This document shows positions 25,533 through 34,671 of a DNA stretch of 64,000 nt, piece by piece. The stretch is from an uncultured Acetatifactor sp. (GTDB lineage Bacteria > Bacillota > Clostridia > Lachnospirales > Lachnospiraceae), in assembly GCA_910577235.1 (NCBI GenBank), contig CAJTMX010000002.1, positions 1-64,000 of the forward strand. The letters are read 5' to 3'. Both the position numbers and the translations under genes were made by a program. The notes under the pieces were generated by a model that worked only from the letters and a program-made list of their open reading frames with translations, was not told the DNA's origin and ran no database searches. Each line of letters opens with the position of its first letter. The first letter of the stretch is position 1.

Positions 25533-27869
25533 ATGAAGAAAATGCGGACAATGATGAGAAGGATATTGGCATTGGGTCTTGTGTCCATGCTGCTGCTGTC
25601 GGGCTGCGGGCCCAGCGGTACGGGAGAAAACGATGGGAACGGTCAGCCCGGCGCGGCGGGAAACACCGGGGAAGAGCAGGATGTTTCGGATGCCGAAAAC
25701 ACGGAGAAGGCCATGGGACGATATGTGGAGTCCTCCATAGCTCTGCCGGAGGGGGTGGAGGATGTAAGGGACCTCAGTCTCGGAGAAGATTGTCTTGAGT
25801 TTACCGCCATGGACGGTACCCTGTACCGTTCGGGGGATCAGGGGCAGAGCTGGCAGGAGGTGCGCAAGGCGCCGGAAGAGCTGCAGCATCCTCTGGATGT
25901 CGACACCGTGAGTTATTATCAGCGCAATCAGGCGGGAGATATCCTTGCGGGATATATTCAATTTCCACAGGATGAGGAGGGCAACGTCAACTATGACGTT
26001 TTTTCATATGTGCATGTCTTGTTTCTGGAAGACGGCACCCGCCTTACGGTGGATCTGTCGGAACAGGAGTATATCTCATCGGCGGTTTGTGACGCAAACG
26101 GCACTTTTTATCTGGGGGGCAGCGAGCGTATTTACCGTGTAAACGGTGAGGATGGCAGCCTGGAGGTGCTGACGGAGAATGCCGACAGATGCGATTATCT
26201 GACGGTCTGTGGAAAATATCTGATCATACAGGGGGAAACGCTGCAGTATTATGACCTGGAACAAAATAAGATGGCGGATCAGGACCCTGTGCTGGAGGAG
26301 TTTTTAAAGCCCTGGCTTGGAACGTGGGGAGATGTGGGCAGCAGACCCTATCTGCTGTGGATGTCCGGTGAGGGGAACGACAGCCTGTTTGTTCTGACAA
26401 GAAAGGGCCTTTACAGCCATGTGCTCTACGGCAGTACCATGGAACAGCTTATTGACGGTTCGCTGTGCAGTATGAGCGATAGTAACCAGAGTTTCGTCAA
26501 TATGATGCAGCTGGGGGAGGCGTTTTATGTACTCTATGGCGGGCAGCTGAAAAAGTATGTGTATGATCCTGCCATACCTGCCATGCCTGACAATATCCTG
26601 CGGGTGTGGGGCCTGCAAGCCGATGAGGATATACAGAGGGTGGTGGGCGCTTTTGCCCGGAGTCATCCGGACCTCTATATCACCTATGAGCATCCTCTGA
26701 GCGATGATACGGGAATGACCCGGGAGGACGCCATGAAAGTGCTGAGCACGGAACTGGCTGCGGGGAATGGGCCGGATGTGCTGCTGCTGGACGATCTGCC
26801 TTATGATACCTATGCGGAGAAGGGCGTGCTGGCCGATCTGACAGCCACTTTAGACAGCACCGGGGAACATTACATGGACGCGGTGCGTGAGTCCTATCGC
26901 AGAGACACGTCCCAGGGGCAGGGACAGTACGCCATGCCTATGTCGCTGACGTTGCCGGTGCTCATGGGCGCGGAGGATAAAATACAGGGTGTATCTAATC
27001 TGGAGCAGTTGGCAGAGCTTATAGAACAGACCAGAGAGTCGCAGCCGGAGGGGACGCTGCTGGGCTTTAACAGGCCGGGGGACGCGCTGAAACTGTTGGC
27101 GTGTGTTTCCATGGGCGATTGGATGAACGAAAGCGGCGGCATCGACAGCGAAAGCATAAAGAATTTCCTGACTCTGGCAAAGCGTATCTACAGCGCTCAG
27201 ATATCAGGATCTACTGTGAAAGAAATGGAGAGCATGGATCAACTTGTATCTTTTATAAACGGAATACCCCAGATCTGGACACAGGCGGGATATCAGGTGC
27301 AGAACGCCCTGTATTTCGACCAGCCCTTTGCCCTGGGTATGCTGAACAGTAATATGTCTGTTATGGGAGACTACAGTATGACGTCGGAGATCCTGGAAAT
27401 GCTGGATATGACGATGGTTCCGCTGGCAGGTGAGAAGGGATTTGCGGGGCAGGCGGCCAATATACTGGCGGTGAACGAGGCGTCTAAAGTAAAGGATCAG
27501 GCTCTTGAGTTTGTGACTTATGCGCTGTCAAAGCAGTTCTGCTCCGAGGGCTATATGAATAGGGGTTCTACCAACTGGGATGTGATGGAAGAACAGATCC
27601 GTAAGAGTAAGGAGGAGGGCGTATTCGCCTGTATGAGCTTTGAGGATATCAACGGAGAGGCCCAGATGGTAGAGGTGGATAATCCTTCCGAGGAGGAATT
27701 GGCGGTACTTAAGCAGATCCTGGAGGCCTGTCATGGCGTCAGCCAGTGTGACAGCCGGGTATATGATACGGTGATACAGGTTGGAAGCAGGGTTCTTACC
27801 GATGAGATAACGGTAGAGGATGCCGTGAAGGAGATTGAGAAGAAAGTCACCCTGTATCTGGCAGAATAA
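25533..27869 (+). CDS. lipoprotein: beta-propeller-like domain fused to ABC solute-binding domain
   Basis: A 778-residue lipoprotein. The signal peptide ends in MLLLSGCG, giving a lipid-modified Cys. Residues about 60-345 contain repeated beta-strand units with sialidase/BNR-like features (TLYRSGDQGQSWQEV, FYLGGSERIYRVNGEDGSL). From about residue 360 it resembles a family 1 extracellular solute-binding protein (VVGAFARSHPDLYITYEHPL, AAGNGPDVLLLDDLPYDTYA, LNSNMSVMGDYSMTS, NILAVNEASKVKDQALEFVT). The solute-binding part should feed the permeases downstream; what the propeller adds is unknown, but it could hold a polymer. AGGAG precedes the ATG. The operon is divergent from the two-component genes. 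Confidence 0.88.
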   Translation: MKKMRTMMRRILALGLVSMLLLSGCGPSGTGENDGNGQPGAAGNTGEEQDVSDAENTEKAMGRYVESSIALPEGVEDVRDLSLGEDCLEFTAMDGTLYRSGDQGQSWQEVRKAPEELQHPLDVDTVSYYQRNQAGDILAGYIQFPQDEEGNVNYDVFSYVHVLFLEDGTRLTVDLSEQEYISSAVCDANGTFYLGGSERIYRVNGEDGSLEVLTENADRCDYLTVCGKYLIIQGETLQYYDLEQNKMADQDPVLEEFLKPWLGTWGDVGSRPYLLWMSGEGNDSLFVLTRKGLYSHVLYGSTMEQLIDGSLCSMSDSNQSFVNMMQLGEAFYVLYGGQLKKYVYDPAIPAMPDNILRVWGLQADEDIQRVVGAFARSHPDLYITYEHPLSDDTGMTREDAMKVLSTELAAGNGPDVLLLDDLPYDTYAEKGVLADLTATLDSTGEHYMDAVRESYRRDTSQGQGQYAMPMSLTLPVLMGAEDKIQGVSNLEQLAELIEQTRESQPEGTLLGFNRPGDALKLLACVSMGDWMNESGGIDSESIKNFLTLAKRIYSAQISGSTVKEMESMDQLVSFINGIPQIWTQAGYQVQNALYFDQPFALGMLNSNMSVMGDYSMTSEILEMLDMTMVPLAGEKGFAGQAANILAVNEASKVKDQALEFVTYALSKQFCSEGYMNRGSTNWDVMEEQIRKSKEEGVFACMSFEDINGEAQMVEVDNPSEEELAVLKQILEACHGVSQCDSRVYDTVIQVGSRVLTDEITVEDAVKEIEKKVTLYLAE

Positions 27870-27927
27870 GAAGAACTTTTAAAGACGGCCCGCGTAGGGC
27901 GGATCTGTTATTTGGCAGGAGATTGGT

Positions 27928-28779
27928 ATGAAGAGCTTTTTAATATATGTAAGGCGGGGCGGGAGCCGGGGACTGTGGTTCCTGGCTCCCAGTCTGCTGG
28001 GGGTAGTGTATCTGGTGCTGGCACCCACGGCGGATGTGCTGCGGCGTTCCTTTGCCACCGCCCTGTCCGGACAGTGGGTGGGACTGGATAACTATCGCAA
28101 GGTGTTGAGCAATGATGCATTTCGTCTGGCGTTGGGAAATACTCTGCGTTTTCTGAGTCTGAGTCTGCCGCTTTTGCTGATCCTGGGTCTGTTGCTGGCG
28201 CTGGTGATCTGCCGGGTCCCAAGGCTGGAACGTTTTAAGGCGCTGTATTTGCTGCCCATGGCCATCCCGGCGGCCACGGTAGTGCTGGTGTGGAGGCTGG
28301 TCTTTTCCCGGCAGGGCTTTCTGAACGCCCGGCTGGGAACCTATGTGGATTATATGGGGGAGAGTACGGCTCTGGCTATTTTGGTGGGCAGTTATGTATG
28401 GAAGAATCTGGGGTATACCATGGTGCTGTGGCTGGCAGGGCTGAAAGCCATACCGGCGGAGCAGACGGAGGCGGCCCGAGTGGACGGAGCGGGGCGGATA
28501 CGATGCTTTTTTCAGATCACTCTGCCCAATCTAAAGGGCAGTGCCTACACCATCACGGTGTTGTCCCTGCTCAATGCCTTTAAGTCCTTCCGGGAGGCAT
28601 ATCTGGTCAGCGGTGCCTATCCCCAGCAGGATATATATCTGCTGCAGCATCTATTTCAAAATTGGTACACAAAACTGGACATGGATAAGTTGGCGGCGGG
28701 AGCGGTGCTGATGGCGCTGGCGCTGGGGGCGCTGTCCATGCTGCTGCAGAGGCTTTGGAATACGGCGGAGGAACTATGA
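27928..28779 (+). CDS. carbohydrate-type ABC permease (MalF-like)
   Basis: A 283-residue membrane protein with about six helices. The EAA motif, which contacts the ATPase, is EAARVDGAGRIRCFFQITLP. It begins with the usual LAPSLLGVVYLVLAPTADVL. Family members pair with a MalG-type partner to import sugars or oligosaccharides (CUT1 group). AGGAG precedes the start. It is 59 nt after the solute-binding gene. No ATP-binding subunit is encoded in the operon; CUT1 systems often share one MsmK-like ATPase elsewhere. Confidence 0.92.
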   Translation: MKSFLIYVRRGGSRGLWFLAPSLLGVVYLVLAPTADVLRRSFATALSGQWVGLDNYRKVLSNDAFRLALGNTLRFLSLSLPLLLILGLLLALVICRVPRLERFKALYLLPMAIPAATVVLVWRLVFSRQGFLNARLGTYVDYMGESTALAILVGSYVWKNLGYTMVLWLAGLKAIPAEQTEAARVDGAGRIRCFFQITLPNLKGSAYTITVLSLLNAFKSFREAYLVSGAYPQQDIYLLQHLFQNWYTKLDMDKLAAGAVLMALALGALSMLLQRLWNTAEEL

Positions 28780-28811
28780 CGGCCCGTTTTGCGGTATTTG
28801 GAGGTATATCT

Positions 28812-29663
28812 ATGAAGAGGAGGATGTTTAACTGGCTGGCGGCAGGGATATTCCTGACCCTGGGCGGCGCCATATGCCTGCCGGTGCTGATGCTGGTCAG
28901 CGGTTCCCTGGCGGACAGTCTGGAGTGGGAACAGCGGGCAGCGGGCTATCTGCATGACACACAGGAGTATATCCGTTGGCACTGGATACCGGACTATCCC
29001 ACGGCGGAGCATTACCGGCGGCTGCTGTTTTACTCCCCGGCTTTTTTCCGGCTGTTCTGGAACTCGCTGGGTATGACGGCAGGTATCCTGCTGGGACAGC
29101 TGGTCATTGCCGTGCCTGCGGCCTGGGCCTTTGCCGTTTACAGGTTCCGGGGAAAAAACCTGTTGTTTTCCCTGTATGTGATCCTGATGCTGTTACCCTT
29201 TCAGGTAACGATGCTGTCCAAATATCTGGTGCTGCAGGGCGCGGGTATGATAAACACCCGGTGGGCGGTGGTGCTGCCCGCCATATTTTCTACTTTTCCA
29301 GTGTTTTTGATCTACCGCAGTTTTGCCGGAATCCCGGCAGAACTGCTGGAGGCGGCCCGGGTGGACGGAGCCGGGGAACTGCAAAGCTTTGTGCGGGTGG
29401 GACTGCCGGTGGCGCAGGGCGGGATACTGGCGGCCATGATCTTGAGTTTTCTGGAGAGCTGGAACATGATGGAGGAGCCGCTGACTTTTTTGCAGGACAA
29501 ATCTCTGTGGCCTCTGTCCCTGTATCTGCCGGAGATTGCCATGGATCAGGCGGGCTATGCCTGCGGGGCCAGTGTGATCACGCTGACGGTTTCCCTGTTT
29601 GTCTTTGCCATATTCCATGACGCGCTGGAGCAGGGGATCATTACGTCCGGACTGAAAGCATAA
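28812..29663 (+). CDS. carbohydrate-type ABC permease (MalG-like)
   Basis: A 283-residue partner permease. EAA motif: EAARVDGAGELQSFVRVGLP; other typical stretches are AAWAFAVYRFRGKNLLFSLY and LLPFQVTMLSKYLVLQGAGM. The ATG at 28812 follows GGAGGTATATCT; another ATG at 28776 overlaps the stop of the upstream gene (ATGA) and would add 12 residues, so the true start may be there. The first periplasmic loop (SLEWEQRAAGYLHDTQEYIR) is long. It is coupled to the MalF-like gene. Confidence 0.92.
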   Translation: MKRRMFNWLAAGIFLTLGGAICLPVLMLVSGSLADSLEWEQRAAGYLHDTQEYIRWHWIPDYPTAEHYRRLLFYSPAFFRLFWNSLGMTAGILLGQLVIAVPAAWAFAVYRFRGKNLLFSLYVILMLLPFQVTMLSKYLVLQGAGMINTRWAVVLPAIFSTFPVFLIYRSFAGIPAELLEAARVDGAGELQSFVRVGLPVAQGGILAAMILSFLESWNMMEEPLTFLQDKSLWPLSLYLPEIAMDQAGYACGASVITLTVSLFVFAIFHDALEQGIITSGLKA

Positions 29664-29729
29664 TTGTGGGAAATTGCCATGGGATTTATTTCTGATTAGT
29701 GTTTTGTGAAGGTATAAGGAGCAAAGAAA

Positions 29730-31223
29730 ATGGATAGAAAGAGAAAAGCGGTGATCGCGGGATTTGTCCTGTTTTTGGCAGTGATGGGCATATGCAGTCT
29801 GGTGACAAAAGGAATCTATATGGCAAGACTTCCACGCGTTACCACCGTTGCTGCCAAGGAGATGTCTCTGTATCATGAGGTGTCCGCTGTGGGGGCTGTG
29901 GAAACAGGGCAGGAATATGGTATCTACGCTCCGGCAGGATTGCGGGTGGCGGCGATGGGCGTGCAGAAGGGGGATGACTTTTCCCAGGGGGACGGTCTGC
30001 TGCAATTGGACGTGGAAGATCTGGAGCGCATTGTTGCGGGAAAGGAGTTGGAGCGGCAGCGACTGGTTTATCAGCAGCGGGAGGCGGAGAACCAGAGCGC
30101 GCTGGGCAGCCAGGACGATGCCAGGACATTGGCCCGTGCCCAGCAGGACTGGGAGGCGGAGCAGCGAAACGGGGAATTGCTTTTGAGCCGGGCCAGAGAA
30201 GATCATGCACGGGCTCGGGCAGCCCGGGACCAGACGGGAAGGGAGCTGGACCGGGTGCGGAAGGAGCTGGAACAGCATAAAAAGGAACCGGGGCACAACG
30301 GGCAGCCGGAAGAGGTTTTGGATTCTGTCAGCGGTGGGGATAATAAACAGCCCGCATCCTCCGGCGGCTGTCAGCAATGCAAAGAGTTGGAGAGTACCAT
30401 AGCGCAGCTTGAGGCGCAGGCAAGCCAGCAGGATCAGGCGGTGATCCAGACGGCCCAGGCGGCAGAGGATGTACAGTTATCCCATGAAGACAGATTGCAG
30501 TCGGCCTGGCGCAGCCTGGAGGATGCCTGGGCGGCGTCACAGGGAAACTATCAGGCGTCCTCTGATCTGGCTAAACTGGAACAGGCTTATCTGGATAGTG
30601 AGATCCGGGAACTGCGGGAACTGACAGAGGCAGACGGATGGATCTACGCCCGGGAGAGCGGCAAGGTCACACAGCTCTGTGTGGGCGTGGGAGAGCGGAC
30701 TCCCGATACGGCGCAGCTGCTCTATACGCCGGATGACGGTCTGCGGCGGCTCTGGGCACAGCTGACCAAAGAACAGGCTAAATATGTGTCTGTGGGTACA
30801 CGGATGCAGCTGAATTATGAGACGGTCAGCAGCGGAAAACAAAGTGAGGAGGGAATCGTCAGCTACCTGGAGTCCCAGCCTGACGGCAGCGTGAGGATAT
30901 TGATGGATGTTACAGATATGGGTATGGACCTGGGGCAGCAGGTGACGCTGAAAAGTACCTGGCAATCGGAGAATTACGATATGGTGGTGCCCCTGTCCGC
31001 ATTGCACAAGGATGGAAACAACAGCAGCTTTGTCTACATCCTGCGGCAGGAAAACGGTATTTTGGGGGTGGAATGGCGTGCGTCGGTGCTGTATGTGGAT
31101 GTGGTGGACCAGAACGAACGCTATGCCGCGCTGCAGTCGGCCAGCCTGTCCCCGGATACGGCGATCATTCTGACCTCCACGGAGGAGTTAAAGGAGAATC
31201 AAGTGGTGCGGGTTGTGGAGTAA
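29730..31223 (+). CDS. HlyD-like membrane-fusion/efflux adaptor
   Basis: A 497-residue protein with an N-terminal membrane segment (about 7-30, VIAGFVLFLAVMGICSLVTK), a biotinyl-lipoyl-like strand (EYGIYAPAGLRVAAMGVQKG DDFSQGD), a long alpha-helical hairpin (about 90-290, rich in Glu, Gln and Arg, strongly coiled-coil) and beta-barrel parts (LWAQLTKEQAKYVSVGTRMQ, VPLSALHKDGNNSSFVYILR). Adaptors like this normally work with exporters. Here it follows importer-type permeases by 66 nt with AAGGAG before its start, which is unexpected. A CAACx cluster (SGGCQQCKE) in the helical hairpin has two cysteines that could crosslink or bind metal. Confidence 0.85.
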   Translation: MDRKRKAVIAGFVLFLAVMGICSLVTKGIYMARLPRVTTVAAKEMSLYHEVSAVGAVETGQEYGIYAPAGLRVAAMGVQKGDDFSQGDGLLQLDVEDLERIVAGKELERQRLVYQQREAENQSALGSQDDARTLARAQQDWEAEQRNGELLLSRAREDHARARAARDQTGRELDRVRKELEQHKKEPGHNGQPEEVLDSVSGGDNKQPASSGGCQQCKELESTIAQLEAQASQQDQAVIQTAQAAEDVQLSHEDRLQSAWRSLEDAWAASQGNYQASSDLAKLEQAYLDSEIRELRELTEADGWIYARESGKVTQLCVGVGERTPDTAQLLYTPDDGLRRLWAQLTKEQAKYVSVGTRMQLNYETVSSGKQSEEGIVSYLESQPDGSVRILMDVTDMGMDLGQQVTLKSTWQSENYDMVVPLSALHKDGNNSSFVYILRQENGILGVEWRASVLYVDVVDQNERYAALQSASLSPDTAIILTSTEELKENQVVRVVE

Positions 31224-31317
31224 AAACTGTACTTCCTATTCGCTGTATGTCTATCTGCCGGGCTATGCCCGCAAAGGCCCGCTGTAAAGGGAAAGTAGAG
31301 TTAGAAAAGGGTACTTG

Positions 31318-31346
31318 TTGACATTGACGTATAAAAATAGTATGAT
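31318..31346 (+). promoter_or_regulatory. near-consensus sigma-A promoter upstream of the MITE/MazG gene
   Basis: A perfect TTGACA (31318-31323), a 17-nt spacer and TATGAT (31341-31346). Transcription from it would pass through about 115 nt of unexplained leader and then the MITE-like element before reaching the MazG-like gene. Confidence 0.8.
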
Positions 31347-31460
31347 ACATCACAAGGCACATAGAGGGAAGAAGAGGCAGCCAATTCCGGATGGTCGGCA
31401 CGGGAACTGAAACGGCAGATTTCAAAGTCTTTATGTGGACGACTGTTGCTGACAGAGAGA
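31347..31460 (+). other. unexplained leader between promoter and MITE
   Basis: This leader between promoter and MITE is GC-mixed and has short complementary segments (GCC/GGC and GTC/GAC pairs) but no open frame with a ribosome binding site. I tested it by eye against common riboswitch cores (SAM, lysine, glycine, cyclic di-GMP, ZTP, THF) and did not recognise one. Confidence 0.3.
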
Positions 31461-31468
31461 AAAAATAA

Positions 31469-31615
31469 TCTAGACAATTGCGAAACTCTTTGAAACAAGT
31501 GACGGGACTGGTCAATATATACAAAAACGGGCTCCGATGCGGTGGCAAGTCGCCCTTATCTTGTATATATTGCCCACTCCCTGCTCCACAAAAGGGAGTT
31601 TCGCAATTACCTAGA
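31469..31615. mobile_element. MITE-like element with terminal inverted repeats and 8-bp target duplication
   Basis: A 147-bp non-coding element. Its left end TCTAGACAATTGCGAAACTC and its right end (read on the other strand, TCTAGGTAATTGCGAAACTC) are inverted copies that differ at two positions. It is flanked by AAAAATAA on both sides (31461-31468 and 31616-31623), as expected for a target duplication. Inside, CAATATATACAA (from 31513) and TTGTATATATTG (31561-31572) form a second inverted pair, so a transcript would fold into one long hairpin. No transposase is encoded; it would be moved by one acting in trans. Confidence 0.75.
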
Positions 31616-31644
31616 AAAAATAACCAGGAAAAAGGAGAAGATTT

Positions 31645-31971
31645 ATGCCTGACTTTAGTATAAATGAAATGTTGGATATGCAAAAAAGGCTTCAGGATAA
31701 ATACAAAGGTAAATGGGAAAAGATTTCTCCTGAAACGGGTAAGCACAAGCTGCTTTGGATGATAGGCGAAATTGGTGAAGTGATTGATATAGTCAAAAAA
31801 CACGGAGACATAAAGGCGTCTAATGATGTTGAATTAAGAAAAAACCTTGTGGAAGAAATGGCCGATGTTCTCATGTATTACAATGACGTCATGATGTGTT
31901 ATGGAATATCTGCCGATGAATTAAAACAGGCATATACTGCGAAGTTTGAAAAGAATTTGACACGTTGGTAA
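31645..31971 (+). CDS. MazG-like nucleotide pyrophosphohydrolase
   Basis: A 108-residue all-helical protein with the MazG/dUTPase-like metal site: GEIGEVIDIVKK in one helix and EEMADVLMYYND in the next, giving the acidic residues that hold Mg2+. Such enzymes hydrolyse (d)NTPs to monophosphates and clear damaged or alarmone nucleotides. AAAGGAG precedes the ATG. It is more AT-rich than its neighbours and sits just after the MITE-like element, so both may have come from transfer. The substrate is not predictable. Confidence 0.85.
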   Translation: MPDFSINEMLDMQKRLQDKYKGKWEKISPETGKHKLLWMIGEIGEVIDIVKKHGDIKASNDVELRKNLVEEMADVLMYYNDVMMCYGISADELKQAYTAKFEKNLTRW

Positions 31972-32063
31972 ATCCCGGTTGGTGGAGTAGTTAATGGGAG
32001 CACTTTTCCGAAAAGGGAGAAAGAAGATGGAATCAGGGAAAAGCTTGAGTCGGAACAAAAGCT

Positions 32064-33059
32064 ATGAACAGAATAAAAATCTTTAACAAAACAATATGGA
32101 TAATTGCCGTTGCGGCCGCATTGTTTCTGGGGATGCTCACCGGATGCGCACAGCAGGAGGAACCTGCCGCCGTACGGATCGGCGGCCTGAAAGGTCCCAC
32201 CTCTATGGGGCTGGTTTTTTTGCAGGAACAGGCCCGCAGCGGGCAGGCACGGCAGGAGTATGCATTTACCATGGCTGCAGCGGCGGATGAACTGCTGCCG
32301 CTGATGATAAGGGGAGAGCTGGATATCGCGCTGATCCCCGCCAATATGGCCAGCGTGTTATACGGCAAGACCCAGCGCGGGATCTCTGTCATTGATATCA
32401 ACACATTGGGCGTATTGTACATGGTATCCGGTGACGGCAGTATTGACGGCATGGAGAGCCTGCGGGGCAGAACGATCTACCTCACCGGAAAAGGTACCAC
32501 CCCGGATTACGTACTTCAGTATCTGTTGGCGGCAAACGGTATCTCCTTGACCGACTGTACTCTGGAGTATCGCTCGGAGGCCACGGAAGTAGCGGCTCTG
32601 TTGGCGGAGCAGCCCCAGGCGATAGGATTGCTGCCCCAGCCCTTCGTCACGGTGGCATGTGCGCAGAACGAAGACCTGAAAGTGGTGCTGGATATGAACC
32701 AGCAGTGGGATCTGGCGCAGGGAGAGGGAGGCAGCAGTATGGTCACGGGAGTGACCGTGGTGCGAAATGCCTTTTTACAGGAATACCCGGAGGTGGTGAA
32801 GAATTTTCTGGCGGAGCACGAGGCCAGCGTCCGGGCGATACAGGAAGACCCGGACAAGGGAGCGCAGCTGGCGGTGGCAGCGGGGATTATCGCCAAGGAG
32901 CCTGTCGCGCGAAAAGCGATCCCGCAGTGCAATATTACCTATATAGACGGGGAGGATATGCGCCGGGCTCTCTCCGGTTATCTGCAAGTACTGTATGAAC
33001 TGGAACCGTCGGCTGTGGGCGGCGCACTGCCGGGGGAGGACTTCTACTACATTCCGTGA
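32064..33059 (+). CDS. NMT1/THI5-like ABC solute-binding lipoprotein
   Basis: A 331-residue lipoprotein. The signal peptide ends in LGMLTGCAQ, giving a lipidated Cys. The mature protein has the periplasmic-binding fold of the NitT/TauT/SsuA type: VRIGGLKGPTSMGLVFLQ, RGELDIALIPANMASVLYG, LRGRTIYLTGKGTTPDYVLQ and AIGLLPQPFVTVA. Proteins of this group bind taurine, sulfonates, nitrate or thiamine precursors. The fused permease-ATPase lies about 130 nt downstream, completing the transporter. The ribosome binding site is weak. The ligand is not predictable from sequence. Confidence 0.9.
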   Translation: MNRIKIFNKTIWIIAVAAALFLGMLTGCAQQEEPAAVRIGGLKGPTSMGLVFLQEQARSGQARQEYAFTMAAAADELLPLMIRGELDIALIPANMASVLYGKTQRGISVIDINTLGVLYMVSGDGSIDGMESLRGRTIYLTGKGTTPDYVLQYLLAANGISLTDCTLEYRSEATEVAALLAEQPQAIGLLPQPFVTVACAQNEDLKVVLDMNQQWDLAQGEGGSSMVTGVTVVRNAFLQEYPEVVKNFLAEHEASVRAIQEDPDKGAQLAVAAGIIAKEPVARKAIPQCNITYIDGEDMRRALSGYLQVLYELEPSAVGGALPGEDFYYIP

Positions 33060-33189
33060 GATATATTCTGGGAAAAGGAACATTTGGGGGTAAGGACGCC
33101 GAGAAAATGACGGAGTAAGAGAGGCCGGGATTCGTGAGCAGACAGGCAAGAGCGAGAACGGATAAGACAGACGGGAGAGCGGGTTTGAC

Positions 33190-34671
33190 ATGGTAAGCGG
33201 TTCGGTAAAGGGATTCCGGGAAAAATACGGTAAAAAGATAGTGGCGGCAGTATTTTGGATAACCCTTTGGCAGTTGGCGGCTTATTTGGTGGGAAACCGG
33301 ATCTTGCTGGTGGGTCCGCTGGAGACTATGGGAGCTTTGGGGCAGCGGATATTCAGGGGGAGCTTTTGGCTGACGGTGGGGTCTTCCCTGGCGCGGATTG
33401 GGGCCGGTTTCACCGCCGGACTGTTGCTGGGACTGCTGTTGGCGGCGGCAGCAGACGGTTTTTCGCCGCTGGAGGAATTGCTGGCCCCGTTTATGGCCTT
33501 ATTGAAAGCGATTCCGGTGGCATCCTTTGTGGTGTTGTTTCTGATCTGGTGGCGCAGCGGTGTGCTGGCTACCGCCGTTAGCTTTTGTATTGTTCTTCCC
33601 AATATCTATGTGAATACATTGGAGGGGATACGACGGGTGGACAGAAAGCTGCTGGAGATGGCGGACGTGCTGGAGATCCCGGCGTGGAACCGTTTCTTTT
33701 ATATCTACAGGCCCGCATTGAAACCCTATCTGGACAATGCAGTGCGGATATCGGTGGGCATGAGCTGGAAATCCGGGGTGGCGGCGGAGGTCATCGGGAC
33801 TCCGGCGTTTTCCGTGGGGGAACAGCTGTATCTGTCCAAGATCTATCTGGATACGGCGGGGGTGTTGGCCTGGACGGCGGTGACGATCCTTGCCAGCGTG
33901 CTGTGCGAGCGGTTGGTGCTGGCCCTGTGGAATCTGTTTCAGCGCTGGGAACCCAGGTGCCGGGCAGCGGGAAGACAAGGCGGCTTAAGCGTGCCAAAAC
34001 CGATGCGCAGGAAGGAGAGGCATCAAACCGGTCAGGCCGTGCTGCAGCCGGGGCGCGATGAGGAGAGCCGTCTCACCGGTCGACTCTTGCCGGAAAAGGA
34101 GTATGAGCAGGCGGAGCGTCCCGGCGCGCAGACCGTGTTGGAACTGGGGCATGTGAGTAAGAGCTACCACGGCCAAGCGGTACTGCGGGATGCGTCAGGG
34201 CGTTATGAGAGAGGGCGCGCCTATTATTTCCGCACTCCCTCCGGCAGCGGCAAGACCACGCTCTTTCGCCTGATCGCCGGATTGGAGGAGCCGGATGAAA
34301 CGAACCCCCAGGCTAAGATCTGCCGGTATGGCAGCAGGATGACCATGGTTTTTCAGGAGGACCGGCTATGTGAGGAATACAGCCCGCTGGTCAATGTGGA
34401 TATGGTCACAGGGGACAGAGAGAGTTCCCGGGAGCATCTGCTTTGGCTGCTGGATGAAAGGGATCTGCAAAAGCCCTGCCGGGAACTCAGCGGCGGCATG
34501 AAAAGGCGGGTGGCCGTGGCCAGAGCTATGGCGGCAGGAGGGGATGTGACGCTGCTGGACGAGCCGTTTTCGGGTCTGGATGCCGAGAGCCGCCGCCGGA
34601 CAGAGCAGTATATACGTGAACAGGGGAAGAACAGCGCCCTGCTGGTGGCCACCCATGTGGGGAACCGTTGA
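33190..34671 (+). CDS. fused ABC permease-ATPase (SsuC/SsuB-like)
   Basis: A 493-residue fusion. Residues 1-255 are a SsuC/TauC-type permease (KAIPVASFVVLFLIWWRSG, ADVLEIPAWNRFFYIYRPAL as EAA-like motif). After a charged linker (about 262-310) comes a short ATPase. Walker A is TPSGSGKTT (T349, where Gly is usual), the Q-loop is MVFQEDRL, the signature is LSGGMKRR (from about 433), Walker B is VTLLDEPF (D457, E458) and the switch His is in ATHVGNR. The protein ends only four residues after that His, so the usual C-terminal segment is missing. In most relatives the permease and ATPase are separate genes. Confidence 0.85.
   Translation: MVSGSVKGFREKYGKKIVAAVFWITLWQLAAYLVGNRILLVGPLETMGALGQRIFRGSFWLTVGSSLARIGAGFTAGLLLGLLLAAAADGFSPLEELLAPFMALLKAIPVASFVVLFLIWWRSGVLATAVSFCIVLPNIYVNTLEGIRRVDRKLLEMADVLEIPAWNRFFYIYRPALKPYLDNAVRISVGMSWKSGVAAEVIGTPAFSVGEQLYLSKIYLDTAGVLAWTAVTILASVLCERLVLALWNLFQRWEPRCRAAGRQGGLSVPKPMRRKERHQTGQAVLQPGRDEESRLTGRLLPEKEYEQAERPGAQTVLELGHVSKSYHGQAVLRDASGRYERGRAYYFRTPSGSGKTTLFRLIAGLEEPDETNPQAKICRYGSRMTMVFQEDRLCEEYSPLVNVDMVTGDRESSREHLLWLLDERDLQKPCRELSGGMKRRVAVARAMAAGGDVTLLDEPFSGLDAESRRRTEQYIREQGKNSALLVATHVGNR

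Noticed and set aside
31301..31498. Minus-strand frame over the MazG leader
   Set aside because: It runs antisense to a strong promoter and the MITE end and has no start signal.
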